The notes: generated from the letters alone by a model not told the origin. A stretch of 54,980 nucleotides of DNA from CAZCGA01 sp964498075 (GCA_964498075.1 CAZCGA010000030.1:1-54980), one strand, 5' to 3'. Counted from the stretch's first letter, positions 7,729-16,619 are shown. Numbers and translations are program-made.

Positions 7729-9045
7729 TCAGCTCCCGACGCGCGCCTCGATCATCGCGTCCATCTCCTCCTGGTGCTTCTCGAAGTCGGCGTCGGCCAG
7801 CAGCGTGTAGAGCGTGTCGATCGGCAACTTGCGGGTCAGCGGCGAGGTGAAGTCGGGCAGCTTGTTCTTGCGCAGCTCCTGCCACTCGCCCGGCGTCGGC
7901 GCGTAGAACAGATCACCGAAGCCCGCCTGGTCGAAGCGCTTGAACAGCTGGTCGCCGTCGTGCATCGCGGCGTACTCGCGGCTGCCGCGCAGCTCGATCA
8001 TGAACTGGATGAGCTCCGGCTCGACGTCATACAAGCGAGCGATCCGCGGCATGCCCAAGGCGCGCACGACGTCGGCGGCGATGCCGAGCCGGTCCTCGTA
8101 GGAGGTATCGAGCTGGCTGCGCACCTCGTCGACGGGTACCTCGGTCTGCGTGAGGAAGCCGCCGATCGCCTCCAACGGCGCGGTGAAGACGTCGCAGCCG
8201 GCAACCCGCACGAAGGTCTGCCACTCGCGCACGCTGGCGACGATGAGCAGCGTCTTGATTGCTGCCTCGCGCCGCAGCTGGCGCAACGCGCGCTGCGCCG
8301 CGAGGTCGACGTGCTCGCCCAACAGCGCCGCCTTGCACCCTTGGTTCAGCCGGCCCATGAAGATGTTGGTCAGGGTGACGTTGGACAGCAAGCCCGCCGC
8401 GACCGCCTGGCGCGCCGAGAAGGTCGAGGTGAAGTTGACCGGGATGCCCTCGCGCTCGAGATCGCGGGCAATCAGAAAGCAGTGCGGATGCTGCGGGGTG
8501 AACGGGACCTTGACGACGCCGGACGGCACCATGTGGCGCAGGTAGCGGCCGACCCGTTTGGAAGCCTCAGCGTTGCTGCCGAGCTGCATGTGCAGCTGCA
8601 GACTGACGTCCCACGCCCGGCCGGCGCCGAACGCCCGCGCCGCGTCGTTGCCGATGCGGCCGCAGACGATCGCGTAGAGCAGGACATTGCGTTCGGCACG
8701 GGTCAGGTCCGGCCGCAACTCGTGCAACTGAGCCACCCATGCCTTGGGAGCGTCGCCGTCGAGGTACCGCGCGATGACCTTGTGGACGAGCGGCTGGTTG
8801 GCGGTATTGCCGTCGACCTCGCGGACGATGGTGCCGGCAGCGGTGGTGATCAGCGCGCCCAGCTCGTTGGCATCGGCGGTGTCGCCGTAGACGTGCAGGG
8901 TACCGGCCCGACACAGGGCAGCCAACAATGGCGACGACGTGAGCTGCGGGTGCACGGCCGCACCCGGCGGCTGGCCGCAGCGGACAACCGTGTCGTCGAA
9001 ATCCCGGGCCTCGGCGCCCGCCAAGTGCTGTAGCTGCGCTTCCAT
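7729..9045 (-). CDS. Transaldolase family protein (long form)
   Basis: A 438-residue protein with the transaldolase barrel. The Schiff-base lysine is Lys179 in GVVKVPFTPQHPH, and REVDGNTANQPLVHKV resembles the beginning of the barrel. NFTSTFSARQAVAAGL and LTNIFMGRLNQ follow as the later strands. Classical transaldolases have 210-330 residues, so there is about 100 residues of extra C-terminal helical sequence, including two EW-containing segments. GAGGAGAG precedes the ATG. The family moves dihydroxyacetone units in the pentose phosphate pathway. No transketolase is nearby, and the long form could act on another sugar phosphate. Confidence 0.8.
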   Translation of the reverse strand: MEAQLQHLAGAEARDFDDTVVRCGQPPGAAVHPQLTSSPLLAALCRAGTLHVYGDTADANELGALITTAAGTIVREVDGNTANQPLVHKVIARYLDGDAPKAWVAQLHELRPDLTRAERNVLLYAIVCGRIGNDAARAFGAGRAWDVSLQLHMQLGSNAEASKRVGRYLRHMVPSGVVKVPFTPQHPHCFLIARDLEREGIPVNFTSTFSARQAVAAGLLSNVTLTNIFMGRLNQGCKAALLGEHVDLAAQRALRQLRREAAIKTLLIVASVREWQTFVRVAGCDVFTAPLEAIGGFLTQTEVPVDEVRSQLDTSYEDRLGIAADVVRALGMPRIARLYDVEPELIQFMIELRGSREYAAMHDGDQLFKRFDQAGFGDLFYAPTPGEWQELRKNKLPDFTSPLTRKLPIDTLYTLLADADFEKHQEEMDAMIEARVGS

Positions 9046-9157
9046 CGGACTCTCCTCGTCGTGCGCCCACCCTGCCGACGATTGCCCCCGTCGTCAACGC
9101 CGCCGCGGCGGGGATGAAGAGTGTGTTCGAAAAGCTCTGAGCAAAGCCAGGGCACCT

Positions 9158-9559
9158 TCAGCGGACGGTCACGATCACGCGGCGCTCGCGCGGGCCGTCC
9201 AGTTCGACGAGCATGATGGCCTGCCAGGTGCCGAGGACGAGCTTGCCGTCGCGCACCGGGATGGTCTCGCCGGGGCCGAGGATGGCCGACTTGATGTGTG
9301 CGGCGGCGTTGCCGTCGACGCGATCGTGCCGCCACACGCCCGCGGGGATGAGCTTGTCGAGCGCATCGAGCACGTCTTCGCACACGTTGGGGTCGTCGTT
9401 CTCGTTGATGACGATCGCGGCGGTCGCGTGCGTGACGTAGACGGAGCAGATCGCTTCCGGCACATTGGCGCGCCGCACCACGGCCGCGACCTGCGGCGTG
9501 ATGTCGAGCATCTCGGAGGTGCGCCGGCTGCGCACGTGAAACTCGGATTGCATCGTCAT
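9158..9559 (-). CDS. YjbQ/UPF0047 family protein
   Basis: A 133-residue single-domain protein of the YjbQ family, which adopts a small trimeric beta-barrel fold. Conserved features are VYVTHATAAIVINENDDPNV, the histidine-containing RHDRVDGNAAAHIK segment, and LGTWQAIMLVELDGPRERR near the C-terminus. E. coli YjbQ has weak thiamin-phosphate-synthase activity, but the true role is unsettled. The gene lies on the same strand as the transaldolase, 112 bases upstream of it. The reported start is ATG 9559; a second ATG two codons later cannot be excluded. Confidence 0.9.
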   Translation of the reverse strand: MTMQSEFHVRSRRTSEMLDITPQVAAVVRRANVPEAICSVYVTHATAAIVINENDDPNVCEDVLDALDKLIPAGVWRHDRVDGNAAAHIKSAILGPGETIPVRDGKLVLGTWQAIMLVELDGPRERRVIVTVR

Positions 9560-9626
9560 GCTCAGCCGTCGGCGTCGGCGGCGGACGTCCGCCCGGTGTG
9601 CATGCAGGCCATGGCTGTCCTCCTCG

Positions 9627-10388
9627 TCAGTCTTCTTTGAGCGCTCTCACGGTGATCAGGACTTCATAGTCAGGGTCCCGGTAGTCGAGCTCGTCGGCGT
9701 TTAGCTCTTCCGTCGCCAGGCCGTGGAGAAAAGCCACCGCCGCGAGCACGTTGCCGTGTGCCTCCACCTCAAGCGCCGCCTCCGGAAAGCTCTCGAGGAA
9801 CAACCGGCGGATGGATTGCGTGGTGAAATGCCAGTGCTCGCCCCACGCGTCGCGGCCTTCGTGGCGCCCGATTTTGCTGATCCCGTGCGACGTGACCAGC
9901 AGCACGCCGCGCGGCTTCAAGATCCGATGCAAGTGCCGCAACGCCGCGTGGACGTCGTAGATCATCTGGAGCGTCTGCGTCAGGATGATGCAGTCGAAGG
10001 TGTTCGACGCGATGTGATCCGCACGGGTCAGGTCGGCGACGATCGTGGCCAGCGGGTTGCCTTCCACCACGTGCAGCACATCGCTCTTGGTGACGCGGTC
10101 GCCGCCGAATTTCCGCGTGTAGGAGTCGTCGCCGATTTCGAGCACATGCCCCTCAATGTCCGCGGCGCGGGCCAACAAGAACCGCTCGATGTAGTAGCGA
10201 TCGATGGGCAGCCCGCGGTCGATGCCGAAGGTGAGGCTAATGGGCGTCACCCGCCGCAAGTTGCCAAATTCCACTGTCCCCAATCGCGGCCGTAGCAGGC
10301 CCAAACGCCGCCGTTGCACCAGCAACCAGCGGCGAGCTCTCACGGGGACCAGCGCCTTTGCAATCGCGATGACCTGATCACCGATCAT
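9627..10388 (-). CDS. SAM-dependent methyltransferase (class I, Methyltransf_11-like)
   Basis: A 253-residue class I methyltransferase. The SAM-binding motif I is weak but placed correctly in EGHVLEIGDDSYTRKFGG, with the acidic strand-2 end near VVEGNP. The post-II/III region is TFDCIILTQTLQMIYDVHA, followed by the typical LHRILKPRGVLLVTSHG. The N-terminal 45 residues are basic and hydrophobic (VPVRARRWLLVQRRRLGLL) and may lie at a membrane surface. Similar proteins occur in polysaccharide clusters. The acyltransferase is next upstream on the same strand, 21 bases away, suggesting a joint role in envelope lipid or glycan chemistry. Confidence 0.8.
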   Translation of the reverse strand: MIGDQVIAIAKALVPVRARRWLLVQRRRLGLLRPRLGTVEFGNLRRVTPISLTFGIDRGLPIDRYYIERFLLARAADIEGHVLEIGDDSYTRKFGGDRVTKSDVLHVVEGNPLATIVADLTRADHIASNTFDCIILTQTLQMIYDVHAALRHLHRILKPRGVLLVTSHGISKIGRHEGRDAWGEHWHFTTQSIRRLFLESFPEAALEVEAHGNVLAAVAFLHGLATEELNADELDYRDPDYEVLITVRALKED

Positions 10389-10409
10389 GGCAACCGGCTG
10401 TCAAACGCC

Positions 10410-11450
10410 TCAGCACCCGCCATCGAGCTCGAAGCCTTTCATCGCGGCGCCGGCTTCCAAGAAGAGGTCCTCCGGCGGCACCAGCCCCTGTACGTCTTTC
10501 CCCCCGGACGTGCCGAGCACGTGCCAATTCCGGTAGCGCTCGGGATAGCGTCTGATGTAGCCCTCCAGAAGCCGCGCATACTGTACCACGCCCTCTTGTA
10601 GCGCGCGCTCTCGACTCCCGCCACGATCGATCACAATCGGCGACTCGATGATGACGCCGAGGTTTCCGTCCGTGCGCGGAACGCAGAGCAACGGCAGAAT
10701 CGCGGCGCCGGATGCCCGCGCCAGCGTTACCATGCCGGTCGCGAAGAATTCGGTGACGCCGAGCATTTCTACGGGAATCAACTTCCGACCGAACTTCCCG
10801 TCTCCGGTAATGCAGATGATGGCATTGCGCTCCAAACGCTGGCGCAGCTGTCTCCCAAAGGCCAGCGAGCCCGAGCCCGGGCGTGGCAGGTACATCAGGT
10901 CGGTGACGAATTGCCGCTCACAGTCGTCGAAGAAGCGCTTGATGAACGAGAGGCGCACGCGAGTGGCGGGGCTGTCCTCGGAGAAGAATCCGCCAAGATT
11001 GTCTGGACCATGCACTTGGTGGATCAGAAAACCATTCGCATGCAACACGCGCCGGGCATCGATTCTCCTTCCGAACCCGGAGCTTTCCCAGAGAATCACG
11101 CCGCGTCCAGCCTCGATCGCGGCACGCAGACGTTCTACTCCTTGGAGCTCGGCGTGCTCAACTGACCTTCGCTCGGCCCCAGATGACATCCACGAAAAGA
11201 TCCCTCCCCAGGTTTCCCGGAAGACGGTCTTGATGATTCTCTGGCGTTGCGCAGGACTCAGCCGCCCCTCAAAGGCGGCGCTCAGACTCCGCTCCATGGC
11301 CTGCCGCTTCCTCTTCGAGAACGTGTACGCGGCCACGGCGATGCCGCCCACAACCAGCGTCTTGAGTCGGCTCGAATAGCGCCAGCTGCTCAGGCGGATC
11401 AGGACAATCACGAAAAGGTGGTAGAGGTCCCGTATCGCGATCACTCTCAC
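10410..11450 (-). CDS. LpxL/HtrB-type lysophospholipid acyltransferase family protein
   Basis: A 346-residue protein resembling late Kdo2-lipid A acyltransferases and related enzymes, which transfer acyl chains at the inner membrane. There is a hydrophobic N-terminal segment (about 27-45) and a HRILKP-free soluble domain beginning at GVERLRAAIEAGRGVILWES. The later block FATGMVTLARASGAAILPLL matches the PG-containing substrate region of the family. The usual catalytic H(x4)D/E is not found after the GVILW strand; ESSGFGRRID is there instead. Either this is a divergent subfamily or the histidine is elsewhere. The start is a GTG, and the gene is 15 bases from the SDR gene. Confidence 0.72.
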   Translation of the reverse strand: MRVIAIRDLYHLFVIVLIRLSSWRYSSRLKTLVVGGIAVAAYTFSKRKRQAMERSLSAAFEGRLSPAQRQRIIKTVFRETWGGIFSWMSSGAERRSVEHAELQGVERLRAAIEAGRGVILWESSGFGRRIDARRVLHANGFLIHQVHGPDNLGGFFSEDSPATRVRLSFIKRFFDDCERQFVTDLMYLPRPGSGSLAFGRQLRQRLERNAIICITGDGKFGRKLIPVEMLGVTEFFATGMVTLARASGAAILPLLCVPRTDGNLGVIIESPIVIDRGGSRERALQEGVVQYARLLEGYIRRYPERYRNWHVLGTSGGKDVQGLVPPEDLFLEAGAAMKGFELDGGC

Positions 11451-11465
11451 CGGCCGACAGCTCCC

Positions 11466-12215
11466 TCACATCCAGGCGCCGCCGTCGACGCGCAGGATCT
11501 TGCCGGTAACGAAGCTGGCGTCGTCGCTGGCCAGATATACGGCGGCCTTGCCGATGTCTTCCGGGCGGCCGGCGCGGCCGAGCGGGATACCGCTGAGGAG
11601 CGCGTCGCCGTAGAACTTCATCATGCGGTCGCCCATGTCCGTAGCCACCAGGCCCGGGGCGATGCAGTTCACCCGCACTCCGGCCGGGGCGCATTCCTTA
11701 GCGAGCGATTTGGTCAGTGCGTTCACCCCGGCCTTGGCGACGTAGTACGGCGCGCCCATCGGGCCGCAGGCGTCGGCGCCGATCGACGAGATGAGAATGA
11801 CGTTGCCGCTCTTGCGCTCCACCAAATGCCCGACGGTGGCCCGGCAGGTATAGAAGACACCGTGCAGGTTGACGTTGATCACCTTGTGCCAGTGCTCCAC
11901 GTCGAAGGCCCACAGCGGCGCGACGCGCGAGGCGACGCCGGAGTTGGCCACGACGATGTCGAGGTGGCCGAAGTGGCGCAGCGCCGCGTCGACCATGCGC
12001 TGCACGGCCGGCCAGTCGCTGACGTCCGCTTGCAGGGCGACCGCGCCGCCGCCGAGCTCCCGAATGGCACGGACGGTGACGTCCGCGGCGGCCGTGTCGC
12101 GCCGGTAGTTGACCGCCACGTGCGCGCCTTCGCGGGCGAGCTCCAGCGCGATGCCGCGGCCGATGCCGCGCGACCCGCCGGTCACTAGTGCGATCTTGCC
12201 CTCAAGCCGCTTCAT
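11466..12215 (-). CDS. SDR family oxidoreductase (FabG-like)
   Basis: A 249-residue classical short-chain dehydrogenase. The dinucleotide motif is TGGSRGIGRG (12-21), the structural motif is NSGVASR, and the catalytic set includes the SSIG serine and the YYVAK tyrosine/lysine (Tyr157, Lys161). IAPGLVATDMGD and the C-terminal VDGGAWM end are typical of FabG-like NAD(P)H-dependent 3-oxoacyl or alcohol dehydrogenases. The residue after strand two is an arginine-rich stretch (NYRRD), which would favour NADPH. The precise substrate is not clear. It precedes the acyltransferase and follows the VOC genes on the same strand. Confidence 0.9.
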   Translation of the reverse strand: MKRLEGKIALVTGGSRGIGRGIALELAREGAHVAVNYRRDTAAADVTVRAIRELGGGAVALQADVSDWPAVQRMVDAALRHFGHLDIVVANSGVASRVAPLWAFDVEHWHKVINVNLHGVFYTCRATVGHLVERKSGNVILISSIGADACGPMGAPYYVAKAGVNALTKSLAKECAPAGVRVNCIAPGLVATDMGDRMMKFYGDALLSGIPLGRAGRPEDIGKAAVYLASDDASFVTGKILRVDGGAWM

Positions 12216-12251
12216 TGTGGCTCGTGTCCGTGCTCGTGAGTCGTGGGGGGA

Positions 12252-12656
12252 CTACGCTCTCGGATGCTCGATCAATTGGAGCAGCACGCCGTGGGTCGCC
12301 TTCGGGCTGATGAAGCCGAGCTTCATGCCGGTGTCCATCGTCTGCACGGAGACTTTGATTCCCTTCTGCGCCAGTGCCGCCGCCGCAGTGGTGATGTCGT
12401 CGACTTCGAGGGACAGCAGGTACATGCCCTCGCCGCGCTCGGTGAGGAACTTGGCGCCGGGGTTCTGCTCGCTGGTCGGCTGGAACAGCTCGAGCGACGC
12501 GTCGCCGATGGTGAGGAAGGCGCGACGAATGTGCAGCTGCGGCACCGCACCGATGCGCTCGATCGGAAATCCGAAGTTGCCGGTGAACGTTTTCACCGCG
12601 GCGTCGAGGTCCTTCACCGCGATGGCCACGTGATCGATCTTCTTCGCCAATGCCAT
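12252..12656 (-). CDS. VOC-family protein, methylmalonyl-CoA-epimerase-like
   Basis: A 134-residue vicinal-oxygen-chelate protein with two beta-alpha-beta-beta-beta halves. The first half begins KIDHVAIAVKDLDAAV and the second half contains EVDDITTAAAALAQKG. The likely metal ligands are His in DHVAI and Glu in the SLELF strand. The second half has YLLSLEV where the active epimerase next door has HHICFET, so one histidine ligand is missing. The C-terminal HGVLLQLIEH also replaces the usual GVLIEY glutamate. It may therefore be a non-epimerase paralogue. GGGAGA lies before ATG 12656, which is chosen over an upstream in-frame start. Confidence 0.8.
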   Translation of the reverse strand: MALAKKIDHVAIAVKDLDAAVKTFTGNFGFPIERIGAVPQLHIRRAFLTIGDASLELFQPTSEQNPGAKFLTERGEGMYLLSLEVDDITTAAAALAQKGIKVSVQTMDTGMKLGFISPKATHGVLLQLIEHPRA

Positions 12657-12682
12657 CGTTCTCCCGCCTTCCGAGTCACGGC

Positions 12683-13093
12683 TCACGAGTCACCCGTCAC
12701 GACTTGCGCGTACTCGATGAGCACGCCGTTGTTCGCTTTCGGATGCAGGAAGCAGATCATCCCCGCCAGCCCCCGGCGCGGCACCTGGTCGATGAGCTCG
12801 ATGCCCTTCACCTTGGTGGCGGCCAGCTCGGCGACGACGTTGTCGGTCTCGAAACAGATGTGGTGCAGGCCCTCGCCGCGCCGTTCGAGGAACTTGGCGA
12901 CGCCGCCATTCTGGTTGATCGGCTCGAGCAGCTCGATCTCGCTGTTGCCGATCGTCAGCAGCGCGGCTCGGACGCCCTGATCTTCGACCACGGCTTCTTT
13001 GTGGACGTGCAGCCCGAGCGTGTCGCGATAGAACTTGTACGCCTGGTCGAGATTGCGCACGACGATACCGACGTGATGGATCTTACGGAGCAT
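12683..13093 (-). CDS. mce: Methylmalonyl-CoA epimerase
   Basis: A 136-residue VOC protein with the full epimerase metal set: HHVGIVV (His), GLHHICFETD (His) and GVLIEYAQ (Glu), in the order expected for interconversion of (2R)- and (2S)-methylmalonyl-CoA. LLEPINQNGGVAKFLERRGE is a further family block. The enzyme links propionyl-CoA carboxylation to succinyl-CoA. No mutase or carboxylase gene is in the window. The neighbouring VOC gene (12252-12656) lies 26 bases downstream and looks like an altered duplicate. Confidence 0.88.
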   Translation of the reverse strand: MLRKIHHVGIVVRNLDQAYKFYRDTLGLHVHKEAVVEDQGVRAALLTIGNSEIELLEPINQNGGVAKFLERRGEGLHHICFETDNVVAELAATKVKGIELIDQVPRRGLAGMICFLHPKANNGVLIEYAQVVTGDS

Positions 13094-13213
13094 GGAATCC
13101 TCGCGGCTGTGGAATTCGGCACCCTCTTAGTCGATTGGGTGGGCTTCCACAAGGCGGAGCACCGATGGGTGCAGCCAGAACCGGCCGCGGCGGCACAGCA
13201 GGTCAGGCCGGCG

Positions 13214-13873
13214 TTACGCCTGGCTTTGCGCGGCGCACAGGACGACCTCCGCTGCTTGCTCGGGGGTGAGCACGTCGGTGTTGACGACCAGGTCGTAATG
13301 CGTCGGCGTCTCGTCTTTGATGTTGTAGAAGTGCTGGAAGTAGTCGCGTCGCTCACGATCGGAGGCGGCGATGGCGGCGGCTGCTTCGTCGTGGCTGATT
13401 TGTTGCGCGGCCGCGAGACGCTGCACCCGGGTTTCGGGTGATGCGGTCACCAGCACGCGCAACACGCCGGGTGTGCCGGCCAGGGCCATCGACGCGGCGT
13501 GGGCGACGATCACCGCCCGACCGGCGTGCGCCACTTCATGGATCGCGGCGCGGATGAGGGTCCGCAGGTCGTCCGGCGTGGCGTGATATCCGGTGGAGCC
13601 TGGAGTGAAGATGTCGAGTGGCAGCCCGGTCGCGAGGCTCACGGGACCGACCATGTCCGCCGCCATCGCGAGCTTGCCGATCAGCCGCTGCAGCAACGGC
13701 TGGCGGTGCTCGGCGGCGGCGACGAGCTTGGGGTCCACCTGCGCCAGCTGCGCCGCCTTGGTGATGATCTGTTCGTCGACGTAGCGAAAGCCGAGCCGTT
13801 GCGCGACCGTCTCGCCCATACGCTCGCCGCCGGCGGCCATCGTGCGCGAGATGCAGACTAGCCCGAAACTCAT
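13214..13873 (-). CDS. Cytidylate kinase-like family protein
   Basis: A 219-residue P-loop-type protein of the cytidylate-kinase-like group. It opens with SFGLVCISRTMAAGGERMGE, where the ISRxxxxGG(E)xxG turn stands in for a Walker A loop, and continues FRYVDEQIITKAA as in CMP kinases. Later segments VIVAHAASMAL and LRVLVTASPETRVQRL belong to the LID region. The function of these proteins is largely unproven; phosphorylation of a nucleotide monophosphate is an inference. The ATG at 13873 has GGAGGGAG directly before it and is preferred over a GTG four codons upstream. Confidence 0.82.
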   Translation of the reverse strand: MSFGLVCISRTMAAGGERMGETVAQRLGFRYVDEQIITKAAQLAQVDPKLVAAAEHRQPLLQRLIGKLAMAADMVGPVSLATGLPLDIFTPGSTGYHATPDDLRTLIRAAIHEVAHAGRAVIVAHAASMALAGTPGVLRVLVTASPETRVQRLAAAQQISHDEAAAAIAASDRERRDYFQHFYNIKDETPTHYDLVVNTDVLTPEQAAEVVLCAAQSQA

Positions 13874-13912
13874 TGCTCCCTCCACGTTGCTGGTGTGGTC
13901 AAATCGATGAAT

Positions 13913-15802
13913 TCACGCCTTGGCGGCGCCGCCGCGGGTCCGGCGATGCTGCTCCAGATCGCGCACGGCGCCGCGCGCGGCGCTCGTCGTCAGGAACGCG
14001 TACGCCTGCAAGGCGAGCGACACTGGGCGATTCCGTCCCACCGGCTTCCATGCCGCCTCACCGCGCTCGATCATCGCGAGGCGACGGCGCTTGAGCTCCG
14101 CGGCGTCGATCATCAGGTCGATGCGGCGATTCGGGATGTCGATGCGGATGCGATCGCCTTCCTCGATCAGGGCGATCGTCCCGCCGTCGGCGGCTTCGGG
14201 TGAGATGTGACCGACGCTAAGGCCGGAGGTCCCGCCGCTGAAGCGGCCGTCGGTGATGAGCGCGCACACCTTCCCGAGGTTCTTCGACTTGATGTATGAG
14301 GTCGGGTAGAGCATCTCCTGCATGCCGGGACCCCCTTTGGGGCCCTCGTAGCGGATGACCACCACATCGCCCGGCTTGAGGCGGTCGTTGAGGATGGCGT
14401 TGCACGCGTCCTCCTGCGAATGGAAGATGCGCGCCGGGCCCTCGAAACGCCAGATCGACTCGTCGACGCCGGCGGTCTTCACGATGCAGCCATCTTCGGC
14501 CAAATTGCCGTAGAGAACCGCGAGGCCGCCCTCTTTGCTGTAAGCGTGCTCGACCTCGTGGATGCAACCCTGCGCACCGTCGGTGTCGAGCTCGGCGTAG
14601 TACTTGTCCTGCGAGAAGCCGACGTTCGTCGACACGCCGCCCGGAGCAGACAGGCTACGGGTGCGGGCCGCTTCGGTCGCGGTAGGCCGGCGGATGTCAT
14701 TGTGATCGAGGGCGGCGCCCTGCGTCTGTTCGTGCACCGTGCCGACGTCGCGATGGATGAGGCCGGCGCGATCCAGCGCTCCGAGAATGGTGAAGATGCC
14801 GCCGGCGCGGTTGACGTCCTCGACGTGGTAGTGCGAGGAGGGCGCGACCTTGCAGATGTTGGGCACGCGGCGGGAGAGCCGATCGATGTCGCGCATGGTG
14901 AACGGCACGCCCGCTTCGTGTGCGATGGCCAGGATGTGCAGCACCGTGTTCGTCGAGCCGCCCATGGCCATGTCCAGTGTCATGGCGTTCTCGAACGCCT
15001 CGAAGGTGGCGATGCTGCGCGGGAGGACGGTAGCGTCGCCGTCGACGTAGTAGCGGCGTGCCAGCTCGACGATGCGGCGCCCGGCTGCCTCGAACAATTG
15101 CCAGCGTGCCGTGTGGGTCGCCAGGACAGTGCCGTTACCCGGCAGCGCCAGGCCGAGCGCTTCGTTGAGACAGTTCATGCTGTTGGCGGTGAACATGCCC
15201 GAGCACGAGCCGCAGGTCGGGCAGGCTGAGCGTTCCATCTCGAGCACGGCGGCGTCGCTCACCGCATCGTTGCCGGCCGCGACCATGGCGTCGATCAGGT
15301 CGAGCTTGGGCAAGGGCTTGCCGGCGGCATCGTGGGTGCCCGCCGACGTGCCGGCTTCCATCGGGCCGCCGGACACGAAGATGGTCGGGATGTTCAGGCG
15401 CATTGCGGCCATCAGCATTCCCGGGGTGATCTTGTCGCAGTTCGAGATGCACACCAGCGCGTCGGCGACGTGCGCCTGCACCATGTACTCGACGCTGTCG
15501 GCGATGAGGTCGCGGCTGGGCAGGGAGTAGAGCATGCCGCCGTGGCCCATGGCGATGCCGTCGTCGACGGCGATGGTGTTGAACTCGACGCCGTAGCCGC
15601 CGGCGGCGTCGATCACCTGTTTCACCCGCTGGCCGACCTCGTGGAGGTGCACGTGCCCCGGGACGAACTGGGTAAAGCTGTTGGCGATGGCGATGATGGG
15701 CTTCTCGAAGTCGGCGTCCCGCATCCCCGTGGCGCGCCACAAGGCGCGGGCACCGGCCATGTTTCGGCCCTGAGTCGTGGTCCGACTACGATAGTAGTTC
15801 AT
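13913..15802 (-). CDS. ilvD: Dihydroxy-acid dehydratase
   Basis: A 629-residue IlvD, the iron-sulfur enzyme that makes 2-keto acids in valine, leucine and isoleucine synthesis. The start MNYYRSRTTTQGRNMAGARA is close to the E. coli type. The cluster and active-site blocks are ISNCDKITPGMLMAAMR, ACPTCGSCSGMFTANSMNC and GGPGMQEMLYPTSYIKS. The C-terminal TDGRFSGGTSGLSVGHISPE contains the family serine. The length matches the long enzymes of about 610-630 residues. It is the first gene of the minus-strand run and diverges from the secreted protein at 16035. The 232 bases between them hold nothing recognisable apart from probable promoters. Confidence 0.97.
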   Translation of the reverse strand: MNYYRSRTTTQGRNMAGARALWRATGMRDADFEKPIIAIANSFTQFVPGHVHLHEVGQRVKQVIDAAGGYGVEFNTIAVDDGIAMGHGGMLYSLPSRDLIADSVEYMVQAHVADALVCISNCDKITPGMLMAAMRLNIPTIFVSGGPMEAGTSAGTHDAAGKPLPKLDLIDAMVAAGNDAVSDAAVLEMERSACPTCGSCSGMFTANSMNCLNEALGLALPGNGTVLATHTARWQLFEAAGRRIVELARRYYVDGDATVLPRSIATFEAFENAMTLDMAMGGSTNTVLHILAIAHEAGVPFTMRDIDRLSRRVPNICKVAPSSHYHVEDVNRAGGIFTILGALDRAGLIHRDVGTVHEQTQGAALDHNDIRRPTATEAARTRSLSAPGGVSTNVGFSQDKYYAELDTDGAQGCIHEVEHAYSKEGGLAVLYGNLAEDGCIVKTAGVDESIWRFEGPARIFHSQEDACNAILNDRLKPGDVVVIRYEGPKGGPGMQEMLYPTSYIKSKNLGKVCALITDGRFSGGTSGLSVGHISPEAADGGTIALIEEGDRIRIDIPNRRIDLMIDAAELKRRRLAMIERGEAAWKPVGRNRPVSLALQAYAFLTTSAARGAVRDLEQHRRTRGGAAKA

Positions 15803-16034
15803 GGGGCGAAGTGTACACGGAGGTTACGCGAAGAGCCACAGAGCCGGGGTTGGCCCGTTTCCTGCCCTCCATCCCCGTCGCGCAGCGGCGTGCTCCTCAA
15901 AAATCCGGCTTTGATGTTTGCTTCTTGCGGCGTGTCGTGGCAGTGTAGCCCGTGCATTTTACGGCGGCCGCGGAGGTTCGGATGCGGAAGGCCGTCGGCG
16001 TTGTTGAGAAAGGGAACTGGACCGGGAGGGGCTA

Positions 16035-16586
16035 ATGGATCGCACCGCACGCATTGCTTGTGGAGCATTGGTTCTGACGCTGCTGTGCTCGACCTTGTCT
16101 TACGCCGGCGAGAAGGCATCGATCTCTCTTCTGAAGACCGCCGGGCTCGATCCGATCACCTGCGGGTCGCAGCAGAAAATCACCATCTCGAAGGCCGGGC
16201 CGGTGGCCTACTGCTACACGGTGACGAACACCGGCGAGGTGACCTTCACCGTCCACTCTCTCGTTGATAACGTGCTCGGCACCATTCTCTCGAATGAGCC
16301 CTTCGATCTCGCTCCGGGGGAGTCGGCATCGATCATCCGCTCCCACGACGTCACCGCCGACGTGACCAACGTGGCAACCTATACAGCTGGGTTCGACGAT
16401 GCGCTGTCTACTGGCCCGGCTGCGCCCGACATTGTCACGGTCACGGCGACCAGCACGGCGACCGTGAAGATCCTTCCGCCCGCGGGGGCGCCGGTGTTGA
16501 GCCCCGCGAGCTTGGCGTTCGTGGCGCTGGCGCTGGTGCTCATCGGCGGTGCCCAGGTCTCGTGGCGCCATCGCAAGCGCACATAG
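16035..16586 (+). CDS. Small secreted protein with C-terminal membrane anchor
   Basis: A 183-residue protein. It has a signal peptide (about 1-24, ending SYA), a beta-rich ectodomain of roughly 115 residues, and a C-terminal hydrophobic helix (about 152-175) followed by RHRKRT. The middle part YTVTNTGEVTFTVHSLVDNV resembles DUF11-type repeats, which form Ig-like domains in cell-surface proteins. The C-terminal arrangement, a short APVLSP motif then a helix then basic residues, recalls IPTL/PEP-CTERM sorting tails; a similar tail is on the protein at 35742-37061. GGGAGGGG precedes the ATG. No function beyond a surface protein is proposed. Confidence 0.72.
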   Translation: MDRTARIACGALVLTLLCSTLSYAGEKASISLLKTAGLDPITCGSQQKITISKAGPVAYCYTVTNTGEVTFTVHSLVDNVLGTILSNEPFDLAPGESASIIRSHDVTADVTNVATYTAGFDDALSTGPAAPDIVTVTATSTATVKILPPAGAPVLSPASLAFVALALVLIGGAQVSWRHRKRT

Positions 16587-16619
16587 CTGCCCGTCGCAAT
16601 CTCGCATCTGTTCCATCTC

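Noticed and set aside
7774..9033. Plus-strand open frame of 419 codons
   Set aside because: Antisense to the transaldolase, whose active-site lysine motif and ribosome site are clear.
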